Source of the DNA: Pseudopedobacter sp037968815 | GTDB taxonomy: Bacteria; Bacteroidota; Bacteroidia; Sphingobacteriales; Sphingobacteriaceae | NCBI GenBank assembly: GCA_037968815.1 | Contig: JBBKWF010000011.1 | Coordinates: 372,001 to 436,000, forward strand | Length of the DNA: 64,000 nucleotides | Direction: 5' to 3' | Made by a program: the position numbers and the translations under genes | Notes under the pieces: generated by a model | Told to the model about the DNA's origin: nothing | What the model saw: the letters and a program-made list of their open reading frames with translations, nothing else | Database searches by the model: none | Shown: positions 34,629-42,729 of the stretch, piece after piece | Numbering within the stretch: the first letter of the stretch is position 1 | Layout: each line of letters starts with the position of its first letter

Positions 34629-34985
34629 TTAAAAGATTAAACCACCCTCACGAGCACCTTCAGCCAAAGACTTAATTCGGCCATGGTACAAGTAACCATT
34701 TCTATCAAAAACAACTTCTTTAATTCCAGCTGCGATAGCTTTTTCGGCAACTTTTTTACCAACCTCTTTAGATTGATCAATTTTATTACCTTTTGCACTG
34801 AAATCTTTTTCTGAAGACGAAGCAGCAACTAATGTTATGCCGTCATTGTCATTAATAATTTGAGCATATATTCCTTTGTTACTTCTGAAAACAGATAAAC
34901 GTGGACGCTCTGGAGAACCAGTAATTCTTTTTCTGATACCCTTTTTTATTCTCTCTCTACGAGATAATTTAATTTTTCCTGCCAT
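34629..34985 (-). CDS. rplR: 50S ribosomal protein L18
   Basis: The 118-aa L18 shows RPRLSVFRSNKGIYAQIIND and the C-terminal FDRNGYLYHGRIKSLAEGAR, which bind 5S rRNA in the central protuberance. It follows rplF by 5 bp. Confidence 0.97.
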   Translation of the reverse strand: MAGKIKLSRRERIKKGIRKRITGSPERPRLSVFRSNKGIYAQIINDNDGITLVAASSSEKDFSAKGNKIDQSKEVGKKVAEKAIAAGIKEVVFDRNGYLYHGRIKSLAEGAREGGLIF

Positions 34986-34990
34986 TGCAA

Positions 34991-35548
34991 TTATTTTTTA
35001 GATGCTGACTTACCTGCTTTTCTTCTCAACTGCTCACCAACAAACTTGATACCTTTACCTTTATAAGGTTCCGGAGCTCTTAACGAACGAATTTTAGCTG
35101 CAACCTGACCAAGCAATTGCTTATCAATTGATTCTAAAATAATTGTTGGATTCTTTCCCTTTTCTGATGTTGTAGCAACTTTAATTTCTGGAGGAAGTGC
35201 AAAAACAATATGGTGAGAATAACCTAACACTAAATCTAAGGTATTACCTTGATTTGACGCTCTGTAACCTACACCTACTAATTCTTGCTGAAGTTTATAT
35301 CCTTCTGTTACACCAACAACCATGTTGTTGATTAACGCTCTGTACAAACCATGTAATGCTTTGTGGCGTTTTTGTTCTGTTGGACGTTTAACAATAATAT
35401 TAGCATCTTCTTGTTCGATGATAATATCAGCATCTACCTGCTGTGTTAATTCTCCTTTAGGACCTTTTACGGTAACTAAATTTTCTTTAGAAATTGTTAC
35501 TGTTACACCGTTCGGGATTGAAATTGGGGCTTTACCTACTCTTGACAT
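34991..35548 (-). CDS. rplF: 50S ribosomal protein L6
   Basis: The 185-aa L6 has the two-domain layout with MSRVGKAPISIPNGVTVTIS, the central GVTEGYKLQQELVGVGYRAS and the conserved C-terminal PEPYKGKGIKFVGEQLRRKA. It stabilises the sarcin-ricin loop region near the GTPase centre. It follows rpsH by 16 bp. Confidence 0.98.
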   Translation of the reverse strand: MSRVGKAPISIPNGVTVTISKENLVTVKGPKGELTQQVDADIIIEQEDANIIVKRPTEQKRHKALHGLYRALINNMVVGVTEGYKLQQELVGVGYRASNQGNTLDLVLGYSHHIVFALPPEIKVATTSEKGKNPTIILESIDKQLLGQVAAKIRSLRAPEPYKGKGIKFVGEQLRRKAGKSASKK

Positions 35549-35564
35549 ATCTTTCTCCTCCTAA

Positions 35565-35963
35565 TTAGTAAACGTAACATAAAACCTCACCGCCAATGTT
35601 CAACTGTTTAGCTTCTTTATCGGTCATTACACCTTTAGAAGTTGACATGATGGCGATTCCTAAACCATTTAATACTCTAGGCATATTGCCCATACCTGCA
35701 TATTTTCTCAAACCGGGTCTACTCGCTCTCGCAATGCTGCGGATAGCTGGAATTTTAGTGATTGGATGATATTTCAAAGCTACTTTAATAGTACCTTGAA
35801 CATCATTATCCTCAAACTTGTAATTCGTGATGTAACCTTTATCAAAAAGTACTTTTGTAATTTCCTTTTTGAGGTTTGATGCAGGAATTTCTACAACCCT
35901 GTGGTTGGCCTTGATGGCATTCCTTACTCTTGTAAGATAATCTGCTATTGGATCTGTATACAT
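35565..35963 (-). CDS. rpsH: 30S ribosomal protein S8
   Basis: The 132-aa S8 starts MYTDPIADYLTRVRNAIKAN and ends GIAIMSTSKGVMTDKEAKQL then GGEVLCYVY. It is a primary binder of the 16S central domain and, in other bacteria, represses the spc operon. I chose the start at 35963. A longer frame to 36008 would begin upstream of the predicted transcription start, because a -7 element lies at 35998-36005. Confidence 0.96.
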   Translation of the reverse strand: MYTDPIADYLTRVRNAIKANHRVVEIPASNLKKEITKVLFDKGYITNYKFEDNDVQGTIKVALKYHPITKIPAIRSIARASRPGLRKYAGMGNMPRVLNGLGIAIMSTSKGVMTDKEAKQLNIGGEVLCYVY

Positions 35964-35997
35964 TTTATTGTTATATAAAAAAGAATTTTTCGGACCG

Positions 35998-36005
35998 CAA
36001 AGGTA
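35998..36005 (-). promoter_or_regulatory. Internal promoter (-7) between rpsN and rpsH
   Basis: The minus strand reads TACCTTTG followed by CGGTCC, a strong -7 match placed 34 bp before the rpsH start in an unusually long 69-bp gap. The -33 region is not a clear TTTG. If active, it would boost rpsH and the genes after it. Confidence 0.45.
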
Positions 36006-36032
36006 CAAAAAATTCTTTATGATTCTTTTTTA

Positions 36033-36302
36033 TTACCAACTGGCTTTTCTAATGCCTGGGATTTTACCTGCCAAAGCCATTTCACGGAAAGTAACACGTG
36101 AAATACCAAACTGACGCATATAACCTCTTGGACGACCCGTTAATTTACATCTGTTGTGTAAACGTACCGGAGAAGAGTTTTTCGGTAATTTATCTAAACC
36201 TTCAAAATCGCCAGCAGCTTTTAGTGCTTCTCTTTTGTCGGCATATTTTTCAACCAACTTCTGACGCTTTACTTCGCGAGCTTTTATTCCTTCTTTAGCC
36301 AT
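36033..36302 (-). CDS. rpsN: 30S ribosomal protein S14 (zinc-free type)
   Basis: The 89-aa S14 is the longer C- form. It has a single Cys (HNRCKLTGRPRGYMRQFGIS) and none of the CxxC pairs of the short zinc form. It ends REMALAGKIPGIRKASW as usual. S14 sits in the 30S head near the P site. Its start overlaps the end of rplE by 8 bp, which suggests translational coupling. Confidence 0.97.
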   Translation of the reverse strand: MAKEGIKAREVKRQKLVEKYADKREALKAAGDFEGLDKLPKNSSPVRLHNRCKLTGRPRGYMRQFGISRVTFREMALAGKIPGIRKASW

Positions 36303-36864
36303 TGTGAACTATGTTATGATTTTTAAATGGTAAACCGAATTGCTTTAACAATTCCAATGCTTCTAAATCTGTACCTGCACTAGTTACAAAAGTAATATCC
36401 ATACCTTGAATCTTATTGATTTTATCAATGTTGATCTCAGGGAAGATAATTTGTTCTGAAACGCCTAAGGTATAGTTACCATGTCCGTCAAAACCTTTAT
36501 CGTTAATTCCTTTGAAATCACGGATACGAGGAAGAGCTACAGAGATTAAGCGGTCTAGGAATTCGTACATTTGATTCTCACGTAAAGTTACACGTACACC
36601 AACCGGCATACCTTTACGTAATTTAAAGTTCGAAATATCCTTTTTAGACTTTGCTACAATTGCCTGCTGACCAGTAATGGTAGTTAATTCTAAAATTGCA
36701 GATTCTACAATTTTTTTATCAGTTACACCAGCTCCAACACCTTGGTTGATAGCTATTTTTTGCAACTTAGGTACTTGCATTACGCTTTTGTATTGGAATT
36801 TCTCCTTTAAAGCGCTAACAATTTCCTCTTTGTATTTATTTTTTAATCTTGGTGCGTAAGCCAT
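36295..36864 (-). CDS. rplE: 50S ribosomal protein L5
   Basis: The 189-aa L5 binds 5S rRNA and touches the P-site tRNA. Family motifs are VMQVPKLQKIAINQGVGAGV, GMPVGVRVTLRENQMYEFLD and FPEINIDKINKIQGMDITFV. It shares one base with the rplX stop and overlaps rpsN by 8 bp, so the three are probably translationally coupled. Confidence 0.98.
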   Translation of the reverse strand: MAYAPRLKNKYKEEIVSALKEKFQYKSVMQVPKLQKIAINQGVGAGVTDKKIVESAILELTTITGQQAIVAKSKKDISNFKLRKGMPVGVRVTLRENQMYEFLDRLISVALPRIRDFKGINDKGFDGHGNYTLGVSEQIIFPEINIDKINKIQGMDITFVTSAGTDLEALELLKQFGLPFKNHNIVHNG

Positions 36865-37199
36865 TACTTAATTTCCTCCCCAGATTTTTTAGCTACTCTA
36901 ATTAATTTTCCATCTTCATTACGTGTTCTGCTAATACGTGTAGCTTCTCCTGATTTAGGATCAATCAACATTACATTAGAGATGTGAAGTGGAGCTTCCA
37001 TTTTAACAATACCACCATTAGGGTTAGCAGCATTTGGTTTGGTGTGTTTAGAAACCATGTTAGTTCCTTCAACCAAAACACGGTTAGTTTTAGTAATTAT
37101 TTCTAATACTTTACCTTGCTGTCCTTTTGAGTCTCCTGCTATTACTTTAACTACGTCTCCTTTACGGATATTTAGTTTTACGTTCTTTTTCTTTTCCAT
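36864..37199 (-). CDS. rplX: 50S ribosomal protein L24
   Basis: The 111-aa L24 has the KOW motif at the N-terminus (IRKGDVVKVIAGDSKGQQGK) and the segment NMVSKHTKPNAANPNGGIVK. It is an assembly initiator for the 50S and lies near the tunnel exit. It starts one base after the rplN stop. Confidence 0.97.
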   Translation of the reverse strand: MEKKKNVKLNIRKGDVVKVIAGDSKGQQGKVLEIITKTNRVLVEGTNMVSKHTKPNAANPNGGIVKMEAPLHISNVMLIDPKSGEATRISRTRNEDGKLIRVAKKSGEEIK

Positions 37200-37200
37200 A

Positions 37201-37569
37201 TTACAATACCTCCGGTGCTAATGATACAATTTTCATGAATTGTTTCTCACGCAACTCTCTTGCAACAGGGCCGAAAATACGGGTTCCTCTTGGTTCGTCT
37301 TGTGCATTTAACAAAACAGCTGCATTGTCGTCGAAACGGATATAAGAACCGTCTTTTCTTCTTATTTCTTTTTTAGTTCTTACAACTACGGCTTTAGATA
37401 CTGTTCCTTTTTTTATGTTCCCAGATGGAATTGCACTTTTTACAGTTACAACCACCTTGTCACCTATAGAAGCGTATCTTTTACCGGTACCACCTAGCAC
37501 TCTGATAACTAAAACTTGTTTAGCTCCTGAGTTGTCGGCTACGTTTAATCGTGATTCCTGTTGTACCAT
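37201..37569 (-). CDS. rplN: 50S ribosomal protein L14
   Basis: The 122-aa L14 starts MVQQESRLNVADNSGAKQVL and ends GPVARELREKQFMKIVSLAP. It forms an intersubunit bridge and contacts L19. It follows rpsQ by one base. Confidence 0.98.
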   Translation of the reverse strand: MVQQESRLNVADNSGAKQVLVIRVLGGTGKRYASIGDKVVVTVKSAIPSGNIKKGTVSKAVVVRTKKEIRRKDGSYIRFDDNAAVLLNAQDEPRGTRIFGPVARELREKQFMKIVSLAPEVL

Positions 37570-37570
37570 T

Positions 37571-37825
37571 TTATTTAGCCCTTTCTAAAATTTCCACTAA
37601 TCTCCAGTTCTTATTTTTACTCAGCGGACGTGTCTCCATGATCAGGACGGTATCACCGATACCGCAATCATTCTTCTCGTCATGAGCCATAAATGTGGTA
37701 GTCGTTTTTACGAACTTACCATAAATTGGGTGTTTCACTTTTCTCTCAACCGCTACAACTATGGATTTGTCCATTTTGTTGCTTGTTACCAACCCAGTTC
37801 TTGTTTTTCTTAATTTTCTTTCCAT
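37571..37825 (-). CDS. rpsQ: 30S ribosomal protein S17
   Basis: The 84-aa OB-fold S17 shows RKTRTGLVTSNKMDKSIVVA and GIGDTVLIMETRPLSKNKNW. It is an early binder of the 16S 5' domain. It follows rpmC by 14 bp. Confidence 0.97.
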   Translation of the reverse strand: MERKLRKTRTGLVTSNKMDKSIVVAVERKVKHPIYGKFVKTTTTFMAHDEKNDCGIGDTVLIMETRPLSKNKNWRLVEILERAK

Positions 37826-37839
37826 TTCGACTTTAAAAA

Positions 37840-38052
37840 TTATGAATTACTTTCAGAAACTGCCTTAGCCTTGCGCTGAGTTAATTCGGTATTGAAACGA
37901 GCGATATCTTTTCTCGCCTTGTTTATTCTTGTAGGATTTTCTATAGCAGAAACTGCATGAGCAAACTTTAACTTAGTTAAAGTTGCTTTCTCCTCTTGAA
38001 TCCTGGTAACGATTTCTTCGTTTGACAGGTCTTTGATTTCTGAGTATTTCAT
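37840..38052 (-). CDS. rpmC: 50S ribosomal protein L29
   Basis: The 70-aa all-helical L29 starts MKYSEIKDLSNEEIVTRIQE and carries the ENPTRINKARKDIARFNTEL segment. It sits at the tunnel exit next to L23 and docks SRP and trigger factor. It follows rplP by a 72-bp gap. Confidence 0.96.
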   Translation of the reverse strand: MKYSEIKDLSNEEIVTRIQEEKATLTKLKFAHAVSAIENPTRINKARKDIARFNTELTQRKAKAVSESNS

Positions 38053-38124
38053 TTTTGTTGTTAGTTAATAGTTAAAGTTGTCTTTGTTAGGTAACGGCCA
38101 ACAAAAAAAACTAAAAACCGATTT

Positions 38125-38547
38125 TTATGCTTCTACGTAATCTCTACGTACTACAAACTTTGTTTGAACTGGTAATTTTTGTGCTGCTAAACGCATTGCT
38201 TCTTTAGCAACTTCAAAAGGCACACCTTCTGCTTCGAAAAGGATTCTTCCTGGTCTTACAACAGCAACCCAGTATTCTGGAGCTCCCTTACCCTTACCCA
38301 TACGAACCTCTGCAGGTTTTTTGGTAACTGGTTTGTCAGGGAAGATACGAATCCAAACCTGGCCTTCACGTTTCATAAAACGTGTTACGGCAATACGGGC
38401 AGCTTCTATCTGGCGGCTGGTGATCCAGCATTCTTCTAATGATTTTATTCCGAATGAACCGAAAGACAACTCAGCACCACGAGAGGCTAAGCCTTTCATT
38501 CTGCCTTTTTGCATCTTTCTGAACTTCGTTCTTTTTGGCTGTAACAT
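38125..38547 (-). CDS. rplP: 50S ribosomal protein L16
   Basis: The 140-aa L16 has MLQPKRTKFRKMQKGRMKGL, the arginine-rich MKREGQVWIRIFPDKPVTKK region and MGKGKGAPEYWVAVVRPGRI. It organises the A-site tRNA elbow region and is needed for late 50S maturation. It follows rpsC by 40 bp. Confidence 0.98.
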   Translation of the reverse strand: MLQPKRTKFRKMQKGRMKGLASRGAELSFGSFGIKSLEECWITSRQIEAARIAVTRFMKREGQVWIRIFPDKPVTKKPAEVRMGKGKGAPEYWVAVVRPGRILFEAEGVPFEVAKEAMRLAAQKLPVQTKFVVRRDYVEA

Positions 38548-38587
38548 TACTTTGTCTTTTAATCGTTAAACGATAGTTTCTTAATAA

Positions 38588-39367
38588 TTATCTTTTTCCT
38601 CTTGGGGCACCTGCACCGCCTCTGTTGTTTCCACCACGGTTTCCGCCTTTTCTGTCTCCACGATTATCGCGAGAACCAAAGCCACCTTCTGGTTTACCAC
38701 CTTTGCCTGTGTTTGCACCTATGTTAGGAGAAAGATCTCTCTTACCATAAACTTCGCCTTTACAAATCCAAACCTTAATACCTATTTTACCATAAGTAGT
38801 TAAAGCTTCGCTCAAAGCATAGTCTATATCAGCTCTTAAAGTATGTAATGGAGTTCTTCCATCTTTATACTGCTCGCTACGAGCCATCTCTGCTCCACCC
38901 AATCTTCCTGAACACATGATTTTAATTCCTTCGGCTCCCATTCTCATGGTTGCAGCGATTGAAGTTTTCATTGCTCTACGGAAAGAAATTCTAGCTTCTA
39001 ATTGTTTTGCAACACCGTCAGCTACTAATTTCGCATCAAGCTCTGGGCGTTTGATTTCAAAAATGTTGATTTGTACATCCTTCTTAGTCAATTTCTTTAA
39101 CTCTTCTTTGATCTTATCAACCTCTGAACCACCTTTACCGATTACGATACCTGGACGAGCTGTGTGTATAGTTACAGTGATACGTTTTAAAGTTCTTTCG
39201 ATAACAACTTTAGAAACACCACCTTTTGCTATACGAGCAGATAGATATTTACGAATTTTTTCATCCTCTACTAATTTCTCAGCGTATTTGTTACCGCCAT
39301 ACCAGTTAGAATCCCATCCTTTGATGATTCCTAACCTTAGTCCTATTGGATTAGCTTTTTGTCCCAT
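38588..39367 (-). CDS. rpsC: 30S ribosomal protein S3
   Basis: The 259-aa S3 starts MGQKANPIGLRLGIIKGWDS and has the KH domain (TARPGIVIGKGGSEVDKIKE) and the C-terminal domain MRMGAEGIKIMCSGRLGGAE. A glycine/arginine-rich tail (RDNRGDRKGGNRGGNN) extends it beyond the common length of about 210-235 aa. S3 lines the mRNA entry channel and has helicase activity. It follows rplV by 6 bp. Confidence 0.97.
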   Translation of the reverse strand: MGQKANPIGLRLGIIKGWDSNWYGGNKYAEKLVEDEKIRKYLSARIAKGGVSKVVIERTLKRITVTIHTARPGIVIGKGGSEVDKIKEELKKLTKKDVQINIFEIKRPELDAKLVADGVAKQLEARISFRRAMKTSIAATMRMGAEGIKIMCSGRLGGAEMARSEQYKDGRTPLHTLRADIDYALSEALTTYGKIGIKVWICKGEVYGKRDLSPNIGANTGKGGKPEGGFGSRDNRGDRKGGNRGGNNRGGAGAPRGKR

Positions 39368-39373
39368 TTCTGC

Positions 39374-39736
39374 TTAATTAGTTTGAGGTTCAACATTCTT
39401 ACTATCTACTACCAAAGTTACATGGTTAGAACGCTTACGAATTCTGTACCCACGACCCTGAGGTGCTGGTCTTAAACGCTTCAATTGACGACCACCATCA
39501 ACCATAATTGTTTTCACAAATAGTTTAGCGTCTTCAGGGCGTTGACCCTCATTTTTTGCTTCCCAATTTTTGATAGCAGATAATAATAGTTTCTCAACTC
39601 TTATTGCTGCTTCTTTGTTGGTGTATTTTAATATGTAAAGTGCCTTTTCTACACCTTCGCCTCTGATCAAGTCAACTACCAGTCTCATTTTACGAGGTGA
39701 AGTGGGGCAATTATTTAATTTTGCTACTGCTTCCAT
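39374..39736 (-). CDS. rplV: 50S ribosomal protein L22
   Basis: The 120-aa L22 starts MEAVAKLNNCPTSPRKMRLV and ends with the tunnel hairpin region LKRLRPAPQGRGYRIRKRSN. This loop narrows the exit tunnel and is a macrolide-resistance site in other bacteria. It follows rpsS by 6 bp. Confidence 0.97.
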   Translation of the reverse strand: MEAVAKLNNCPTSPRKMRLVVDLIRGEGVEKALYILKYTNKEAAIRVEKLLLSAIKNWEAKNEGQRPEDAKLFVKTIMVDGGRQLKRLRPAPQGRGYRIRKRSNHVTLVVDSKNVEPQTN

Positions 39737-39742
39737 TGCTTT

Positions 39743-40009
39743 TTATCTTTTCTTATCAGCGTGTCCTCTAAATGTTCTGGTTGGAGCAAACTCTCCTAGT
39801 TTATGACCAACCATGTTTTCAGTTACATAAACCGGAATAAATTTGTTTCCGTTGTGTACTGCGAAAGTGTGACCTACGAAATCCGGAGATATCATTGATC
39901 TTCTTGACCATGTTTTAATTACAGTCTTTTTACCTGCGTCATTCATCGTAGAAACTTTTTTCTCTACGTTATGATCTATATAAGGTCCTTTTTTTATCGA
40001 ACGAGCCAT
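39743..40009 (-). CDS. rpsS: 30S ribosomal protein S19
   Basis: The 88-aa S19 has MARSIKKGPYIDHNVEKKVS and the conserved WSRRSMISPDFVGHTFAVHN and MVGHKLGEFAPTRTFRGH segments. It forms a head complex with S13 near the A site. It shares one base with the rplB stop. Confidence 0.98.
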   Translation of the reverse strand: MARSIKKGPYIDHNVEKKVSTMNDAGKKTVIKTWSRRSMISPDFVGHTFAVHNGNKFIPVYVTENMVGHKLGEFAPTRTFRGHADKKR

Positions 40010-40833
40010 TATTTCTTCCTCCTATCTATGATGAAACGATTTGAGTATTTCTTTTTGTCACGGGTTTTGAATCCTTTAGACAATAAGCCTTTTCTTGAGC
40101 GTGGGTGACCACCTGATGATCTACCCTCACCACCACCCATTGGGTGATCTACTGGGTTCATCGCAACACCTCTTACTCTTGGACGGCGACCTAACCAACG
40201 TTTTCTACCAGCTTTACCTAATACCTCATTTGAGTGAGATGAGTTAGATACTGAACCGATAGTAGCAGTACAGGTTACCAAAATCATACGAGTTTCGCTA
40301 GAAGGCATCTTAATGGTTGCATATTTACCGTCTCTTGCCGCTAACTGTGCGTAAGATCCAGCACTTCTTGCTATTTGACCGCCTCTTCCTGGTTTAAGCT
40401 CTATATTATGAATAATAGAACCCAAAGGAATTTTGGACAATGGAATGGTGTTACCCAACTCAGGTGCTACTTCGTCTCCAGCAATTACTTTTGCTCCAAC
40501 TTGTAAACCTTCTGGGCAGATGATATATCTTTTCTCACCATCAGCATAATGTAACAGCGCAATGTGGGCTGTACGATTTGGATCGTACTCTACTGTTGCT
40601 ACTGTTGCAGGGATATCTTTTTTATCGCGTTTAAAATCTATTATTCGGTACAATTGCTTGTGTCCCCCACCGAGATAACGCATAGTCATTTTACCAGAAT
40701 TGTTACGACCACCGGATTTGCTCTGCTTAACAACAAGAGACTTTTCAGGTACACGAGTTGTTATTTCGGAGTAATCGTTTCCTACTCTGAAACGAGTTCC
40801 GGGGGTTACTGGTTTAAATTTTCTTAAGCCCAT
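40009..40833 (-). CDS. rplB: 50S ribosomal protein L2
   Basis: The 274-aa L2 starts MGLRKFKPVTPGTRFRVGND, has the two central beta domains and ends with the peptidyl-transferase-adjacent segment RGVAMNPVDHPMGGGEGRSS. That region contains the conserved histidine implicated in catalysis and tRNA binding. It follows rplW by 7 bp. Confidence 0.98.
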   Translation of the reverse strand: MGLRKFKPVTPGTRFRVGNDYSEITTRVPEKSLVVKQSKSGGRNNSGKMTMRYLGGGHKQLYRIIDFKRDKKDIPATVATVEYDPNRTAHIALLHYADGEKRYIICPEGLQVGAKVIAGDEVAPELGNTIPLSKIPLGSIIHNIELKPGRGGQIARSAGSYAQLAARDGKYATIKMPSSETRMILVTCTATIGSVSNSSHSNEVLGKAGRKRWLGRRPRVRGVAMNPVDHPMGGGEGRSSGGHPRSRKGLLSKGFKTRDKKKYSNRFIIDRRKK

Positions 40834-40840
40834 AATTCAA

Positions 40841-41131
40841 TTAAATATTGCTATAAAAGTCAATAGTTTCACCTTCTTTTAAAGTAATGATTGCTTTTTT
40901 AATTTTTGCAATCCTACCTGATACCATGCCAGCCTTAGTTGAGCGGGTTTTTAATTTACCAACTACAACCATTGTATTTACTGACTCTACGTTTACACCA
41001 TACATGGCTTCAACGGCAGATGTGATCTGCAACTTGTTAGCTCTGTGATCGCACTGAAAAGTATAACGGTTCAGTTTTTCGGTCAACATGTTAGCTTTTT
41101 CTGTTAATACAGGTTTTTTTAAAATATCCAT
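40841..41131 (-). CDS. rplW: 50S ribosomal protein L23
   Basis: The 96-aa L23 starts MDILKKPVLTEKANMLTEKL and has NKLQITSAVEAMYGVNVESV. It docks SRP and trigger factor at the exit tunnel. I chose the start at 41131, one base past the rplD stop; the longer frame to 41143 only adds MPSN and would overlap rplD. Confidence 0.96.
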   Translation of the reverse strand: MDILKKPVLTEKANMLTEKLNRYTFQCDHRANKLQITSAVEAMYGVNVESVNTMVVVGKLKTRSTKAGMVSGRIAKIKKAIITLKEGETIDFYSNI

Positions 41132-41132
41132 A

Positions 41133-41768
41133 TTACTTGGCAAATGCCTCCTCCAATGTTTTTACCGAACCGGTAGTTAATACTAATTTTACTGCGTTTA
41201 ATACATCATATGTATTTAACTGATCAGCAGTGATAACTTTAGTTTTTTGTATGTTTCTACTTGCTAAGTACACATTAGCGTTTTCGCTTCCTACTGGAAG
41301 AACGATTAACGTTTTCTCGTTAGAGAAATTTAATGCGCTTAATAAGCTTACAAAATTCTTAGTTTTTGGGGTATCGAAGCTAAAATCTTCTAACACTATA
41401 ACACTGTTGTCTTTAGCTTTGTAAGCTAAAGCTGATTTACGAGCAACTTCTTTAAGTTTTTTGTTCAACTTAAAGCTATAGTCACGTGGCTGTGGGCCGA
41501 AAATTCTACCACCACCATTAAATAATGGAGATTTAATACTTCCTGCTCTTGCACCACCAGTTCCTTTTTGTTTGTACAATTTACGTGTAGAACCTGCAAT
41601 TTCATTACGTTGCTTAGACTTGTGAGTTCCTTGACGTTGATTTGCTAAAAACTGCTTTACATCTAAATAGATAGCGTGATCATTTGGCTCAATACCGAAG
41701 ATATCCTCAGAAAGTTGCACCTTGGCACCTGTTTCTTTACCTGAGACGTTTAATACTTTAACTTCCAT
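41133..41768 (-). CDS. rplD: 50S ribosomal protein L4
   Basis: The 211-aa L4 shows QRQGTHKSKQRNEIAGSTRK and GTGGARAGSIKSPLFNGGGR, the tunnel loop, and the C-terminal Rossmann-like domain. In gamma-proteobacteria L4 also represses the S10 operon through a leader. Here a small hairpin before rplC is the only leader structure visible. It starts one base after rplC. Confidence 0.97.
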   Translation of the reverse strand: MEVKVLNVSGKETGAKVQLSEDIFGIEPNDHAIYLDVKQFLANQRQGTHKSKQRNEIAGSTRKLYKQKGTGGARAGSIKSPLFNGGGRIFGPQPRDYSFKLNKKLKEVARKSALAYKAKDNSVIVLEDFSFDTPKTKNFVSLLSALNFSNEKTLIVLPVGSENANVYLASRNIQKTKVITADQLNTYDVLNAVKLVLTTGSVKTLEEAFAK

Positions 41769-41769
41769 C

Positions 41770-42387
41770 TTACTTCTCGATTAATACGTACGAACCTTTA
41801 GCTCCTGGGATTGACCCACTCACTACTAATAAATTTTGCTCTGCAAATACTTTAACAACTTGAAGATTCTGGATTTTCACTCTGTCGCCACCCATTCTAC
41901 CAGCCATTCTCATTCCCTTGAATACTCTCGCTGGGTATGATGCTGCACCGATTGAACCTGGAGCTCTTAAACGGTTATGCTGACCGTGAGTTTGCATACC
42001 CACACCGCTAAATCCGTGGCGTTTCACAACACCTTGAAATCCTTTACCTTTAGAAGTACCCACTACATCAACGTAGTCTCCTTCTAAAAAAAGATTAACA
42101 TCTACAACTTCACCCAAAGCTTTCTCTTCTGTAAAGTACTTGAATTCCACAACTTTACGTTTTGGAGTAGTTCCAGCCTTTGCAAAATGACCTTTTTGGG
42201 GAGCAGAAGTGTTCTTCTCTTTTTTCTCATCGTAAGCCAACTGCACCGCAGCATAGCCATCATTCTCGATGGTTCTCACTTGTGTTACAACACAAGGGCC
42301 AGCTTCAATCACAGTACACGGTATGTTTTTACCATCTGCGTCGAAAATGCTGGTCATTCCTACTTTTTTTCCAATAATTCCTGACAT
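41770..42387 (-). CDS. rplC: 50S ribosomal protein L3; first gene of the cluster
   Basis: The 205-aa L3 starts MSGIIGKKVGMTSIFDADGK and carries TSKGKGFQGVVKRHGFSG and the loop GSIGAASYPARVFKGMRMAG that approaches the peptidyl transferase centre. L3 is an initiator of 50S assembly. In most bacteria rpsJ precedes it directly; here a promoter region precedes it instead, and then the end of nuoN. Confidence 0.97.
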   Translation of the reverse strand: MSGIIGKKVGMTSIFDADGKNIPCTVIEAGPCVVTQVRTIENDGYAAVQLAYDEKKEKNTSAPQKGHFAKAGTTPKRKVVEFKYFTEEKALGEVVDVNLFLEGDYVDVVGTSKGKGFQGVVKRHGFSGVGMQTHGQHNRLRAPGSIGAASYPARVFKGMRMAGRMGGDRVKIQNLQVVKVFAEQNLLVVSGSIPGAKGSYVLIEK

Positions 42388-42403
42388 TTCTTAATTTAAT
42401 TAA

Positions 42404-42438
42404 CACCCATCGAAGCAGTAGGGCTTCGTTCAAGGTGG
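42404..42438 (-). promoter_or_regulatory. Hairpin in the rplC leader
   Basis: Between the predicted transcription start and the rplC start codon the sequence can fold into an inner stem CGAAGC/GCTTCG with a six-base loop and an outer stem CACC/GGTG. It fills most of the leader of roughly 70 nt, so it could be a regulatory site for a ribosomal protein such as L3 or L4. This is inferred from position and fold only. Confidence 0.35.
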
Positions 42439-42462
42439 ACATAATATCCCTAAAAGGGACGG

Positions 42463-42493
42463 CAAAGATAGGAAAGTCTTATTAATAATCAAA
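42463..42493 (-). promoter_or_regulatory. Promoter of the ribosomal protein supercluster
   Basis: On the minus strand the -33 TTTG (42490-42493) and the -7 TATCTTTG (42463-42470) are 19 bp apart, a perfect Bacteroidota housekeeping promoter. The expected start is near 42457, about 70 nt before rplC. This shows that the cluster starts at rplC here. Confidence 0.85.
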
Positions 42494-42607
42494 CAGTTAG
42501 AAAGAAAAATAAAAATATTTTATTCACAGCCAATAACTTAGGGAGAAATCGGGGTGTTTTTAGGTCTCTTTGATATGGTTTTGAATGATTGGTGCTCTTG
42601 TGCGATA

Positions 42608-42657
42608 TTTTAAAATTAAAATCTTGAGAGGTCTTCTCTACTTTTTTAATTTTAAAA
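42608..42657 (-). terminator. Possible terminator region downstream of nuoN
   Basis: AT-rich inverted arms TTTTAAAATTAAAA and TTTTTTAATTTTAAAA flank a weak inner AGAG/CTCT stem. It lies about 70 bp past the nuoN stop in the 342-bp gap (42388-42729) before rplC. The rest of the gap has no ORF. Confidence 0.35.
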
Positions 42658-42729
42658 ACTGAGGATTTTCAAAAATCGCTAGTCGCCTTACCTCATAACC
42701 TTGAGGGGAAAACAGAATTTAAGAATTAC

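Noticed and set aside
35964..36008. Longer rpsH start
   Set aside because: The region overlaps a -7 promoter element, and S8 proteins start at the MYTDPIADYL position.
38916..39377. Plus-strand open frame of 153 aa
   Set aside because: It is antisense to rpsC, whose protein sequence is unmistakable; no motif in the antisense frame is recognisable.
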